NCBI RefSeq assembly: GCF_900048895.1
Contig: NZ_LT160639.1
Location: 479,523 to 543,522, forward strand
DNA from: Neglectibacter timonensis
Lineage (GTDB): Bacteria > Bacillota > Clostridia > Oscillospirales > Acutalibacteraceae
Direction: 5' to 3'
Length of the DNA: 64,000 nt
In this document: positions 1 to 8,564 of the stretch, piece by piece
Numbering within the stretch: position 1 is the first letter of the stretch
Layout: the number at the start of each line of letters is the position of its first letter
The notes under the pieces: model-generated
Seen by the model: the letters and a program-made list of their open reading frames with translations, nothing else
Databases searched by the model: none
Told to the model about the DNA's origin: nothing
Position numbers and translations under genes: made by a program

Positions 1-540
1 TTCCAAAAAGGCGCCTGCGTAAAGCTCATTGACAATCAAATTCTTTTCCATCACTGCATCCAACAGCTTTTCATACGCCTTTGTGGTGGGCGTTTGCTCC
101 TCCGGCAATAAGGGCATATAGATACTTCCGATTTCAAAGCGCTGTACAATCCGGGCCATACAGCCCATATGATCGGTATGCGGGTGGCTTTCTATGAGAA
201 GGTCGATACGCTCTATTCCAAGTTCCTGCAGGTACTGGATCAGGCCTTCCGCATATTCATATTCCCCCGTATCCAACAACACATTGAAATAGCCGGATTC
301 TCCCGGAATCCGGATGAGCTCGCTGTCTCCCTGGCCCACATCCAGAAAAAACACCTGCGTTTTTCCCTCGGCGGAGGCAGGTATGGCCTGCGAAGCCAAA
401 GACGATACTCCCTGCTCCTCCGGCAGTTCCAGAATGCCCAATCGGTTCAGCGCTATGAAAGCCAGGGCTATGACAAATACGACAGCCAGCGTAGAAAAAC
501 TGGCCCTGCGGTTTACACCGCTTCCCCTTTTTCTTCCCAT
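1..540 (-). CDS. ComEC/Rec2-type metallo-beta-lactamase-fold hydrolase (3' part outside window)
   Basis: The first 180 residues are in the window and the stop lies beyond its left edge. A basic N-terminus (MGRKRGSGVNRR) is followed by one hydrophobic segment at about residues 16-31, so the protein is probably membrane-anchored or exported. Next come VFFLDVGQGDSELI and, near residue 120, the HxHxDH zinc motif in ESHPHTDHMG. Both are hallmarks of the MBL domain found at the C-terminus of ComEC and in stand-alone relatives. The start is ATG at 540 because AGGAG lies 9 nt upstream. Stand-alone members are often annotated as competence-like or extracellular nucleases/phosphodiesterases; the substrate cannot be told here. 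Confidence 0.85.
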   Translation of the reverse strand, partial: MGRKRGSGVNRRASFSTLAVVFVIALAFIALNRLGILELPEEQGVSSLASQAIPASAEGKTQVFFLDVGQGDSELIRIPGESGYFNVLLDTGEYEYAEGLIQYLQELGIERIDLLIESHPHTDHMGCMARIVQRFEIGSIYMPLLPEEQTPTTKAYEKLLDAVMEKNLIVNELYAGAFLE

Positions 541-643
541 ACCAGACTTTTCTCCTAAAAAAGGGGGCGGCTTTGCGAAAAATGACAGCCAATACCCCTT
601 TCAAAACATCCAGGGGCACAGGCCTTTCGCAAGCCGTCCCAGC

Positions 644-910
644 CTATTCTTCGGGATTTCCCGACTTGTAGAGATTGAAGCGGAAAAGCTTCGATTCGTC
701 AGATTCTTTTTCACACATGACAAAGGCCTCCGCAATTTTGCCGCCTTCGATCAAGGCCGTCAAACCCACCAGCTGGCAAAGCTTGCTCTTCAAATTCAGC
801 CGGTTGCCGTCGCGGGTCATCAGATAAACCTCGCCCTCGCAGCTGTCCAGCACCTTCAGGAACTCAGGCACATCGATATCGTGCAGTTCCACCATTTTGG
901 GAGACATCAT
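644..910 (-). CDS. small conserved clostridial protein (often mis-named 'polyA polymerase')
   Basis: An 88-residue soluble protein starting MMSPKMVELHDIDV. Two ATGs are adjacent (910 and 907); GGAGG sits 5-8 nt upstream, so an upstream in-frame start at 955 is not needed. The core VYLMTRDGNRLNLKSKLCQ resembles a small family common in Clostridia that databases often label polyA polymerase without catalytic support. From memory its fold is HPr-like, but no phospho-acceptor is obvious here. It lies between asnB and the MBL gene on the same strand; function unknown. Confidence 0.7.
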   Translation of the reverse strand: MMSPKMVELHDIDVPEFLKVLDSCEGEVYLMTRDGNRLNLKSKLCQLVGLTALIEGGKIAEAFVMCEKESDESKLFRFNLYKSGNPEE

Positions 911-1109
911 TCTTTCCTCCTTCACTCTTTGGATTCCTTTGCCATCATAACACAAACCTAAAAAAATGGCAACATACCTTTCACAGAGAACTCCTCTGCC
1001 GCAGCCGTTTCCCTCTGCAGACTGTCTTGATGTGAGGAGCTGGGATCCGCACTATTCAGCTTTGGTCCAGATATTGCAGAAAGATGCCGCTCTCCTGCAG
1101 CCGGATGAC

Positions 1110-1140
1110 GGACCAGCGGCGTTTCAGACGCCGCTGGTCC
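1110..1140 (-). terminator. 13-bp hairpin containing the asnB stop codon in its loop
   Basis: A perfect 13-bp stem (1110-1122 with 1128-1140) surrounds a 5-nt loop that contains the TGA stop of asnB. No run of T follows on the minus strand, so it may stabilise the 3' end or act as a weak terminator rather than a classical intrinsic terminator. Confidence 0.5.
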
Positions 1141-2704
1141 CATAGTTAGGGAGAACTCTTGCACTGGGATCCCCCACATCGCAGCCTTCCCATTCTCTGT
1201 TGGGCATCCAGAACCCCGCCACCATGTTTGCCTGCCCCGGATAGTGCCGTTCAAACAGCTCCCGGTACAGCAAAGATTCCTTGGTAAAGGGCCTTACATA
1301 GCGATAGGCCCCCGCCCGGTCCCGAAATTCCCTGTCCGTGTAACACTCTTCCGCATATTCTTTGAGGTCGTCTACCAGGGAATGCCCGACAGCGTCGGAA
1401 AAGGCGGCCTTTTCCCGGTACAGGATAGAATCGGGCAGATATCCCCCAGCAAAAGCCCTGCGGAGCAAGTATTTCCCCTTGCCGTACCGGTTGAGCTTCT
1501 TCTCCGGATCAATACTCATCACATAGCTTACAAAATCCAAATCGCCGAAAGGGACGCGTGCTTCCATAGAATTTGCGGAAATGCAGCGGTCTGCCCGAAG
1601 TACGTCATACATGTGCAGCTCCCGGATTCTTTTCTCCGCTTCCTCCTGAAAGGCTTGGGCGTCGGGCGCGAAATCCGTATACTTATACCCGAACAGTTCA
1701 TCAGAGATTTCCCCCGTCAGCAGAACCCGCACATCGGTTGTCTCATGGATGAATTTACAAAGCAGGTACATGCCCATGCTGGCACGGATTGTGGTGATAT
1801 CATAGGTTCCCAACACCGATACCACCTCCTCCAGAGAGGAGAGCACCATTTCCCGGTCGATGAGCACTTCTGTATGGTCGCTGCCGAGATAGTCTGCCGC
1901 CTCCCGGGCATATTTCAGATCGATGGCGTCCTCCTTCATTCCAATGGCAAAGGTCTGGATGGGCTTTTTCAGCAGCTTTGCCGCCACGGCACAGACCAGA
2001 GAACTATCCAATCCTCCGGACAGAAGGAAGCCAAGAGGAGCGTCCGCGTCCAGCCGCTTTTCAATGCCCCTCACCAGTTTTTCCCGAATGTTTCTGCAAA
2101 TCGTTCCCACATCGTCCCTGCACACCTCCTCCACTGCAGCGGGGTCACGATAGCAGATAAACCGTTCGCCGTCCCAGTAGTGACCGGGAGGAAAAGGCAT
2201 GATTTCAGCCGCAAGTCCCACCAGGTTTTTGGCTTCGCTGGCAAACAACATTTTTCCAGAAGAGCTTCTGCCATAGTACAGCGGACGGATACCGATGGGA
2301 TCTCGAGCCGCCAGGAACAAATCCTGTTCGCCATCATAGAGGATCAGCGCGAATTCCGCATCCAGCATTCCGAACATGGCAGTGCCGTACTCCCGGTAGA
2401 GCGGAAGCAGCAGTTCACAGTCCGAGTTGCTGTAAAACCGGTAGCCCTTTTCTTCCAATTGTCCTTTCAATGTACGGAAACCGTACAATTCCCCATTGCA
2501 GACTACGGAATCTCCGCCCAAAGTAAAGGGCTGCATGCCGCTCTCCTCCAGCCCCATAACGGCCAGACGGTGGAAAAACAACGTTCCCGAGGGAGTATCC
2601 AACTGCCTGGACATATCGGGGCCCCGCGACTTCGTCTTTTCGAACCCCTGCAGCAGCGCGTCCAGCGCCAAATCTTTTCCCGTGTAACCCATGATCGAAC
2701 ACAT
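1124..2704 (-). CDS. asnB: asparagine synthetase B, glutamine-hydrolysing
   Basis: Makes asparagine from aspartate, glutamine and ATP in the cytoplasm. The 526-residue protein begins MCSIMGYTG, so Cys2 is free to become the N-terminal nucleophile of the class II glutaminase domain after Met removal. RGPD and CNGELYG follow as expected. The synthetase domain carries the pyrophosphate loop SGGLDSS near residue 231. Length is within the usual 500-630 range. GGAGGTG precedes the ATG. A T-box leader with an asparagine specifier lies directly upstream, which independently supports the assignment and predicts induction when uncharged tRNA-Asn accumulates. Confidence 0.95.
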   Translation of the reverse strand: MCSIMGYTGKDLALDALLQGFEKTKSRGPDMSRQLDTPSGTLFFHRLAVMGLEESGMQPFTLGGDSVVCNGELYGFRTLKGQLEEKGYRFYSNSDCELLLPLYREYGTAMFGMLDAEFALILYDGEQDLFLAARDPIGIRPLYYGRSSSGKMLFASEAKNLVGLAAEIMPFPPGHYWDGERFICYRDPAAVEEVCRDDVGTICRNIREKLVRGIEKRLDADAPLGFLLSGGLDSSLVCAVAAKLLKKPIQTFAIGMKEDAIDLKYAREAADYLGSDHTEVLIDREMVLSSLEEVVSVLGTYDITTIRASMGMYLLCKFIHETTDVRVLLTGEISDELFGYKYTDFAPDAQAFQEEAEKRIRELHMYDVLRADRCISANSMEARVPFGDLDFVSYVMSIDPEKKLNRYGKGKYLLRRAFAGGYLPDSILYREKAAFSDAVGHSLVDDLKEYAEECYTDREFRDRAGAYRYVRPFTKESLLYRELFERHYPGQANMVAGFWMPNREWEGCDVGDPSARVLPNYGTSGV

Positions 2705-2783
2705 GACAAAAGCACCTCCGAGTATTTTTTTCTCCGTAAGGGCAGAGCGTTCGAATAGAGTAGGCCTGCTCTGCCAAACGGTG

Positions 2784-3092
2784 GGAAATAAAAACCGACA
2801 GCCAAAATCCTAAAATCTTAGGACGAATAGCTGTCGTTACTCGCGGTGCCACCTAATTTACCGTTTCCGGTCACCTTGTTCCGCTTCCATCAAAGCGGGA
2901 ACGGCTGTAACGCGCCGCCACGCGTCTCCCCTACCGGGCCTGTTCCCCAGAAAACGGGAATCAGCCTTTGGGTTCGAGGCTCCGGAGTGTTATTCGCGCC
3001 GGTCCATACCGTGAGGCTCTCACCATCCCTCACTCTCTGGAGGCGGTTCCGCCGCTACTTCTCTCCATCCAAGCCATGAACATATTTTATTT
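2784..3092 (-). promoter_or_regulatory. T-box riboswitch, asparagine (AAC) specifier
   Basis: On the minus strand the leader of asnB contains the conserved T-box AGGTGGCACCGCG (2842-2854). It is followed by an intrinsic terminator made of CGACAGC/GCTGTCG arms (2795-2802 with 2831-2837) and a T-rich tract. In stem I, GAATAACACTCCGGAG places codon AAC (2989-2991) before the conserved A and the CTCCGGAG segment, as specifiers are placed in known T-boxes. AAC reads asparagine, matching the gene. Uncharged tRNA-Asn should stabilise the antiterminator. Confidence 0.93.
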
Positions 3093-3098
3093 TTATAA

Positions 3099-3127
3099 TT
3101 TATATCACTTTTCTCACCATTCGTCAA
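3099..3127 (-). promoter_or_regulatory. sigma-A promoter of the T-box/asnB transcript
   Basis: On the minus strand TTGACG (3122-3127) and TATAAA (3099-3104) are separated by 17 nt. Transcription would start near 3092, just before the first T-box stem. Confidence 0.75.
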
Positions 3128-3185
3128 GTAAAATTTCAGATCTCACTGTGTTTAACATTCTATGTCTGCAAAATTTTTTCTCCTG

Positions 3186-3214
3186 TTGAATCGCGTTATG
3201 TTTTTTGTTATTAT
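3186..3214 (+). promoter_or_regulatory. putative promoter of the acetyltransferase gene
   Basis: TTGAAT (3186-3191), a 17-nt spacer and TATTAT (3209-3214) point towards the Vat-like gene, leaving a leader of about 225 nt. The two promoters here diverge from an A/T-rich stretch. Confidence 0.5.
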
Positions 3215-3348
3215 ACTAACAAAATGGTCTATCAGTTATGTAGAGAACAAATTGAGTTACTGGAATTCAGAAATCAACTAATAGGGCTTGACGATAGACT
3301 TTTTATGTTTTGCAGAATTAGAACATTTGATTTGGATGTGATGATCCC

Positions 3349-3441
3349 ATGAAATTCAGTGGGCTTAGAAAACTGAAGGCCGTGGCAACGGCCGGAAAAA
3401 TTTATACCGGAGGTGATTATCTGACAAAGAGAGGTTTCTGA
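3349..3441 (+). CDS. candidate 30-residue upstream ORF (possible leader peptide)
   Basis: An ATG-started ORF of 30 codons ([10 protein letters not shown]...) ends 4 nt before the start of the acetyltransferase gene. Its 3' end carries the GAGAGG that would serve as the ribosome binding site of that gene. Short translated leaders are known in front of antibiotic-inducible resistance genes, which makes the arrangement suggestive. There is no good ribosome binding site for the ORF itself, so it may not be translated. Confidence 0.2.
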   Translation: MKFSGLRKLKAVATAGKIYTGGDYLTKRGF

Positions 3442-3445
3442 AACA

Positions 3446-4099
3446 ATGAAAAATATCCCAGACCCAAATGTGGTTTTTCCAAACACCTACAAGACGTCCT
3501 GTTTTCTCAAAAATGTAGTCTCCTCTCCTAATGTCTTCATTGGGGATTACACCTATTATGACGACCCTGAAGATCCCACTGGATTTGAACAAAACAACAT
3601 CCTGTTTCACTATCCGGAATTTGGCGACAGGCTGGTTATAGGTAAATTTTGTTCCATTGCCAGCGGTACTAAATTTATTATGGGCGCTGCAAACCATCGC
3701 CTCAGCAGTGTCACCACTTACCCTTTCCACGTCTTCGGCGGAGCTTGGGAGGAACATACGCCTCCCCATCTGGAACAGCTGCCCAGAAAGGGAGACACCG
3801 TTGTGGGAAACGACGTGTGGATCGGCAGGGAGTCCGTAATTATGCCCGGCGTAACCATTGGAGATGGCGCCATTGTAGCCGCCTACTCAGTGGTGACACG
3901 GGATGTAGATGCCTACACCCTGGTAGGTGGAAATCCAGCGCGTTTTCTGAAGGACAGATTTGACCCTGAGCTTACCGCCCTGCTTCTAAAATTTCAGTGG
4001 TGGAACCTGGAGCCCGCCAGACTGGTAGACTTCCTGTCCTTGCTGTGTGATTCCAATCTGGACCAGGTAAAAGACAAACTGCACGCCATACTGTCATAG
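3446..4099 (+). CDS. Vat-family left-handed beta-helix acetyltransferase
   Basis: A 217-residue acetyl-CoA-dependent O-acetyltransferase of the xenobiotic/streptogramin (Vat, CatB-like) group. Features seen are the short N-terminal region, the active-site histidine in GAANHRLSS near residue 83, then isoleucine-patch hexapeptide repeats in [25 protein letters not shown] and the closing GGNPAR. Length fits the family (205-220). Members inactivate streptogramin A or chloramphenicol, but many homologues in anaerobes have no proven drug substrate. Resistance is therefore an inference. The gene is followed 23 nt later by the phosphohexomutase on the same strand. Confidence 0.85.
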   Translation: MKNIPDPNVVFPNTYKTSCFLKNVVSSPNVFIGDYTYYDDPEDPTGFEQNNILFHYPEFGDRLVIGKFCSIASGTKFIMGAANHRLSSVTTYPFHVFGGAWEEHTPPHLEQLPRKGDTVVGNDVWIGRESVIMPGVTIGDGAIVAAYSVVTRDVDAYTLVGGNPARFLKDRFDPELTALLLKFQWWNLEPARLVDFLSLLCDSNLDQVKDKLHAILS

Positions 4100-4122
4100 G
4101 GTTCATTTGAAAGGAGTATTTT

Positions 4123-5631
4123 ATGGAATTTCTCAAGCTCAAAAGCGGAACGGATATCCGCGGCGTCGCAAGCGACGGCGTAGCCGCTGAGCCGGTCACC
4201 CTCACAGACGAAGTGGTGGAGGCTATCGCCGCCTCCTTCCTGGTCTGGTGCGAAAGGCATCTGGAAAAGACGAGCGCCGGCCTGCGCGTCGCGGTAGGAC
4301 ACGATTCCCGCATCTCGGCAGATCGGATTTCCGCCTGCCTCAAACGGGTATTCCTGTGCTACGGCGTGCACATGCTGGACTGCGGCCTGGCATCCACCCC
4401 GTCCATGTTTATGGCGACTATGGACCTGCCCTGTGACTGCTCCGTACAAATCACCGCCAGCCATCATCCCTTCCACCGTAACGGCCTGAAGTTCTTTACG
4501 GGAGAGGGCGGTCTGGATTCGCCCGACATCACTGAAATACTGCAGGGTGCGCAGGAAAATGCGAAGCCCGGCGTCCTGCGGGAAGGCGTCTATGAACGTG
4601 TCGGCTACATGTCCGCCTATGCGGAACGGCTGAGAAAAACGATTCAGGAAGGCGTTCGTGCAGAAGAGTACGAACATCCGCTGCACGGCTTTCACATTGT
4701 GGTGGACGCCGGAAACGGCGCAGGCGGTTTCTATGCCACCGAGGTGCTGGCGCCTTTAGGGGCGGATATTTCCGGGAGCCAGTTTTTGGAGCCGGACGGA
4801 AGGTTTCCAAACCACATCCCCAATCCCGAGAATGAAGAGGCCATGCGTTCCGTCTCTCAGGCAACCGTAAGGGCAGGCGCGGATTTGGGCGTCATCTTCG
4901 ACACCGATGTAGACCGCGGCGGCGCGGTAGACAAGGCAGGCGAGGAAATCAACCGCAACCGTCTAGTGGCGATTGCCTCGGCCATCGCACTGGAGGACAA
5001 CCCCGGCGGTACCATTGTCACGGATTCCATCACCTCGGACGGTTTGAAGGATTATATTGAAACCACCCTGGGCGGAAAACACCATCGCTTTAAACGCGGC
5101 TATAAAAACGTCATCAACGAGGCGCTGCGGCTCAATCGAGAGGGCATTAACTGCCCGTTGGCCATCGAGACAAGCGGACATGCCGCCATGCGGGAAAACT
5201 ACTTTCTGGACGACGGGGCTTACCTGGTGACAAAAATCATCATCAAAATGGCATCTGTAAAAAAGGAAGGCAGGAATCTGGAGGACTTGTTGGCTCCATT
5301 AAAGGAGCCGGCGGAGGCCGCCGAAATCCGTTTGCCCATTACAGAGGAAAATTTCAGGGCGCGGGGAGAACAGCTGATCGCCGCACTGGAAATATATGCC
5401 GAAGAAAAGGGCTGGGCGATTGCCCCGGACAACCGGGAAGGCATCCGCATCTCTTTCCCCAAGGGAGAAGGGGACGGCTGGTTTTTGCTGCGGCTCTCCG
5501 TCCATGACCCCATCCTCCCGCTGAATATCGAGAGCAACATGGCGGGCGGCGTCCGGCAGATCATAGAAAAGCTGAAGGAATTCTTTTCTTCGCACAGTGA
5601 GGGCATCGATCTCACGCCCATTCTGAAATGA
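4123..5631 (+). CDS. phosphohexomutase (phosphomannomutase/phosphoglucomutase family)
   Basis: Interconverts hexose 1- and 6-phosphates. The 502-residue protein has the four-domain alpha-D-phosphohexomutase layout. The phosphoserine loop is TASHHP near residue 110 (usually TASHNP), the metal loop is DTDVDR near 260, and the sugar-binding loop is ETSGH near 349. A C-terminal phosphate-binding region follows (NREGIRISF). AAAGGAG precedes the ATG. Its 3' end converges on the mannose-6-phosphate isomerase gene with a shared terminator, so a role in mannose phosphate metabolism is plausible. Specificity for mannose or glucose cannot be read from sequence. Confidence 0.9.
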   Translation: MEFLKLKSGTDIRGVASDGVAAEPVTLTDEVVEAIAASFLVWCERHLEKTSAGLRVAVGHDSRISADRISACLKRVFLCYGVHMLDCGLASTPSMFMATMDLPCDCSVQITASHHPFHRNGLKFFTGEGGLDSPDITEILQGAQENAKPGVLREGVYERVGYMSAYAERLRKTIQEGVRAEEYEHPLHGFHIVVDAGNGAGGFYATEVLAPLGADISGSQFLEPDGRFPNHIPNPENEEAMRSVSQATVRAGADLGVIFDTDVDRGGAVDKAGEEINRNRLVAIASAIALEDNPGGTIVTDSITSDGLKDYIETTLGGKHHRFKRGYKNVINEALRLNREGINCPLAIETSGHAAMRENYFLDDGAYLVTKIIIKMASVKKEGRNLEDLLAPLKEPAEAAEIRLPITEENFRARGEQLIAALEIYAEEKGWAIAPDNREGIRISFPKGEGDGWFLLRLSVHDPILPLNIESNMAGGVRQIIEKLKEFFSSHSEGIDLTPILK

Positions 5632-5635
5632 AAAA

Positions 5636-5669
5636 GGGAGGCCGTGGAGAATTTTCTCCACGGCCTCCC
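5636..5669. terminator. bidirectional intrinsic terminator
   Basis: A 16-bp perfect inverted repeat (5636-5651 with 5654-5669) with A/T-rich flanks lies between the convergent phosphohexomutase and mannose-6-phosphate isomerase genes and can serve both. Confidence 0.85.
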
Positions 5670-5675
5670 TTCCTG

Positions 5676-6782
5676 TCACGGCCTGTACTTTTCTGGAGTG
5701 AAGCTGACGCCCGCCGGGTTGCAGAGCAGCAGGGAAAGGGCCTCTCCCTCCTGCGCCCGTACGGTGAGCGCCCCGCAGGAATTGGGGAAAAAGAGCTCAT
5801 CCGCCTGCTTCAGGGGCAGTTCACAGCCGCCGCAGAAAAGTGTTCCGCTGCCAGAAAGCACAATTGCCACCTGGGGATAGCCGGTACGTACCAGCTCCGT
5901 CTCTCCAGTCAGGTCGAGGCGGGTAAAGGAAAAATACTCCGTCTGTCCGGGGCCGATGAGCAGCTGTTCTTTCCCCCAGTCCCCTCTGCGCACCGTCTGC
6001 GGCGGGATCCGGTATTTTTTCAGGTTCTCTTCGTAATCCGCCCCATCGTAATGATAGCAGCCCAGAAGCCGATCCCTGTGGCGAAGCTGTTCTTCCGGCG
6101 AGGCCTCCCTCAGTTTCCTGGCCCCCACAGTGATATCGGAAGGTTCCTGCACCTCCGCCACGAAACAGCCCCCACCGATGGCATGGGGCGTGCCTGCCTC
6201 GATAAAATAGGTATCCCCCACCTCCACTGGAATCTTATGGCAGCAGTTTTCCATGGCTGAAATATCGCCGTCATCAAATCCGCGGGCAAAATCTTCCCGG
6301 GTAACCCCCTCCTTAAAGCCCAACAGCACATAAGGAGGTTCCGCACTGTCTTCCCGCTTGCTGAGGACATACCAACTTTCCACCTTGCCGTAATCGCTGT
6401 CAAACTGCGCCTTGGCATAGTCGCGGGTGGGATGCGTCTGCAGACCCAGCTGCCGCTGCGCATCCAGCAGCTTCACCAGCACTCCCAGTTTTCCCCCGTT
6501 CTTCTCCTGATGCGCCTTTCCCAGCACCTGCTCCGGACAGGCGTCAATGACCTCGAACAGATAGCAGCGCCTGCCGTCCGGCAGAATGCATTCTGCGCAG
6601 CCATCGTTGGGACCTCCCTTCTCTGCCGCGTCCGAGGTACGGGTATCGGACCCCACCCAGGCTTCCGGCCTGCCGTCGTCCTCTCCGGGGAATATTCCCC
6701 GGAACCTGTCGATCTCTCTTCCGCCCGGATAGCGTACAATCTTGTTTTGTACCAGTTTCCAGGGATATTCATACCATTCCAT
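5676..6782 (-). CDS. manA: class I mannose-6-phosphate isomerase (PMI-type cupin)
   Basis: Predicted to convert mannose 6-phosphate to fructose 6-phosphate with zinc. The 368-residue sequence has the LGLQTHPT motif, in which the Q and H are metal ligands, and the second cupin segment IEAGTPHAIGGG with EVQEPSDIT, both typical of type I PMIs. GGAGGAAGGAG precedes the ATG. It is the last gene of the long minus-strand glycan operon and would feed mannose released by the upstream beta-mannosidase-like enzyme into glycolysis. The N-terminal YPGGREIDRFRG region is more typical of the short clostridial PMI-like branch than of E. coli ManA. Confidence 0.85.
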   Translation of the reverse strand: MEWYEYPWKLVQNKIVRYPGGREIDRFRGIFPGEDDGRPEAWVGSDTRTSDAAEKGGPNDGCAECILPDGRRCYLFEVIDACPEQVLGKAHQEKNGGKLGVLVKLLDAQRQLGLQTHPTRDYAKAQFDSDYGKVESWYVLSKREDSAEPPYVLLGFKEGVTREDFARGFDDGDISAMENCCHKIPVEVGDTYFIEAGTPHAIGGGCFVAEVQEPSDITVGARKLREASPEEQLRHRDRLLGCYHYDGADYEENLKKYRIPPQTVRRGDWGKEQLLIGPGQTEYFSFTRLDLTGETELVRTGYPQVAIVLSGSGTLFCGGCELPLKQADELFFPNSCGALTVRAQEGEALSLLLCNPAGVSFTPEKYRP

Positions 6783-6842
6783 AACAAACTCCTTCCTCCA
6801 TTTACGTTCTGCGGTGAGCTGTTCTCAGGCCGCAGCCACTTA

Positions 6843-6941
6843 TTATTCTCTTTCCTCAAAGGCCAGCAGCGCCGCTTCCAGCTCCGGAAAGCTGCCGGCC
6901 TCTTTCCCTGTGTATTCCAACTTCCTTTTCCAGCTACAGCT
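6843..6941 (-). pseudogene. coding-like remnant in frame after the ADP-ribosylglycohydrolase stop
   Basis: Directly after the TAA of the ADP-ribosylglycohydrolase gene, and in the same frame, 32 sense codons run to another TAA. They have normal coding character (for example GKEAGSFPELEAALLAFE). There is no convincing start or ribosome binding site. It could be the C-terminal remnant of a deleted gene, or a former extension of the upstream protein. I do not recognise the family. Confidence 0.35.
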
Positions 6942-8489
6942 TTACACCCTGGGCTGGTTCGGGCAGGCAGGCGGGCCGTTTTTCTCGAATTTTGCGGGGA
7001 TCACCTCGCCCCTTTCATTCAGCAGCACAAAGGGCACATGGTAAATTCTGCCCCGCTTGCTGTCCTCAAAGCCGATTTCCAGCACAAAGCGGTACAGCGG
7101 CCGGACAGCCTGCTCTACTTCCAGGAGGAAATCCACTGCGCGGATGCCGGAACCCATATGGCCCATGGTCACAAAGGTGCTCAGATCCTTGGAAGGGGAT
7201 ACCGTTACCTCATCCGGCGTGTACAGATGCAGCCAAAGACGCTCGGAAGAAACGCTCTTTGCCGTGTTGGAAACCCGGAAACGAACCCTTTTCTGCTCTC
7301 CGGCCCGCAGAACCGGGTCGCCGCAGTAATCCACCCTCACGTTGAGATAGTCGAAGCAGTAACGCACTACATGCATCTCGTCGTAGATATTTTTAAAATA
7401 TGGCTTCGCCTCAAAGGAGGGGATGTCCTCTTCCCGGTACAGGCCAAACTGCTCCACCGCAGCCTGATGCAGCTTTTCCACCCGGGCCGAGAATTCGTAG
7501 ATGTCCTTGGGAATCCGGTTTTCCATTCGGAAGGGATCGATACTGATGGTCTTCAGCCTGGTGCCGATGGGGTCGATCCACTTCCGGTCGATGGAATCGA
7601 TCCCATACCGTATGCCGAACAGGGAGGCAATAGTCCCGGCGGTGCAGTCCGTGTCCTCCCCAAAGGAGACGGCGGTGCACATGGCTTTTTCCAAGTCTCC
7701 CTCTCCGTAGAGCAGACTGTAGGCAATGATGAACAGATTTGAAGGTACATCCCAGCCGAAGGGGCCTTCTCCATACCCCTTTGCCTCATCCTCAGGCGAA
7801 ATATAGTGCCATTCGATATGGCCGATAAAGTTCTGCAGCATCTGCTCCCGGGCTGCCATGGGCTCCAACCCTTTTTCCCAGCAGTCCCATCCCGCACGTA
7901 CGGCTCGGGCCACCGCACAGTCCTCCGGAAGATAAGAAAGACCTATTTGAAGAAGCTTCTTTGTGTCGTTCTCAAAAAAAGCCGCGCTCTCCACAGCGGC
8001 GGTAAATACCTCGGCATATACGCCCTCGCCGTCGCCATGATCCACCAATGCGTCTTCAAAGGCATATTTTGCCGCCAGCTCCGGGTAGCCTGGGAATAGG
8101 CAAGCCCAAATCTCCGAACGGATGAAAGAGCCGCAGCTGTCCTTGAAATCGTTGTTATAAATCCCGCTGTAGGGCGGTTCCAGCCCCACCCGCAGATTGG
8201 CCTTGGCTGTGCCGTACTCCGCATGGGTAAAAATCATCAGCTCGTTGAAATACTGGCCCAGAATCTTCGCGTCCACCTTCAGGCCATGGTCCTCCAGTGC
8301 CAGCAGCCAGAGCACCTGTATGTCCAAATCATCGTTGGGCAGGGGCTCCCCACTGATATCGTGGGTGTAATAGGAGACGTCGTTTTTACTCCGGTTCCAC
8401 TCCATGGGCATTCCCAGCGTACCGCCGATATTCTTGCCGATCCAGCAACCCTCTACCTTCTTTCTATAGTCCTCTGCGTTCAATTTCAT
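6942..8489 (-). CDS. ADP-ribosylglycohydrolase-fold protein with C-terminal beta-sandwich-like region
   Basis: The first roughly 350 residues show the ADP-ribosylglycohydrolase (ADPRH, PF03747) pattern. GCWIGKNIGGTLG and LPNDDLDIQ near the N-terminus supply metal-binding Asp residues, and GEDTDCTAGTIA is the C-terminal metal motif. A further 130-150 residues (GEQKRVRFRVSNTAKSV onward) look like an all-beta accessory domain. Start is ATG 8489 rather than the TTG just upstream. The gene sits inside a glycan operon. Many gut ADPRH-fold proteins lie in such operons without a proven substrate, so a role on a glycoside or modified sugar is inference, and de-ADP-ribosylation remains possible. Confidence 0.85.
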   Translation of the reverse strand: MKLNAEDYRKKVEGCWIGKNIGGTLGMPMEWNRSKNDVSYYTHDISGEPLPNDDLDIQVLWLLALEDHGLKVDAKILGQYFNELMIFTHAEYGTAKANLRVGLEPPYSGIYNNDFKDSCGSFIRSEIWACLFPGYPELAAKYAFEDALVDHGDGEGVYAEVFTAAVESAAFFENDTKKLLQIGLSYLPEDCAVARAVRAGWDCWEKGLEPMAAREQMLQNFIGHIEWHYISPEDEAKGYGEGPFGWDVPSNLFIIAYSLLYGEGDLEKAMCTAVSFGEDTDCTAGTIASLFGIRYGIDSIDRKWIDPIGTRLKTISIDPFRMENRIPKDIYEFSARVEKLHQAAVEQFGLYREEDIPSFEAKPYFKNIYDEMHVVRYCFDYLNVRVDYCGDPVLRAGEQKRVRFRVSNTAKSVSSERLWLHLYTPDEVTVSPSKDLSTFVTMGHMGSGIRAVDFLLEVEQAVRPLYRFVLEIGFEDSKRGRIYHVPFVLLNERGEVIPAKFEKNGPPACPNQPRV

Positions 8490-8516
8490 CAAATTATCAT
8501 TCCTTTCTGTGAAAAC

Positions 8517-8549
8517 AGGGCGGAAACCGGCGCATCCCGGCTCCGCCCT
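8517..8549 (-). terminator. hairpin between GH3 and ADPRH genes
   Basis: AGGGCGGA (8517-8524) pairs with TCCGCCCT (8542-8549), with an inner CCGG/CCGG pair and a short T-run after it on the minus strand. It may attenuate the downstream ADPRH and manA genes. Confidence 0.45.
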
Positions 8550-8564
8550 GCCATCCTGCTGCAG

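Noticed and set aside
3446..4099. A proven streptogramin or chloramphenicol resistance gene
   Set aside because: The fold and active-site His fit, but many homologues in anaerobes have no drug substrate and no transposon or resistance context is present.
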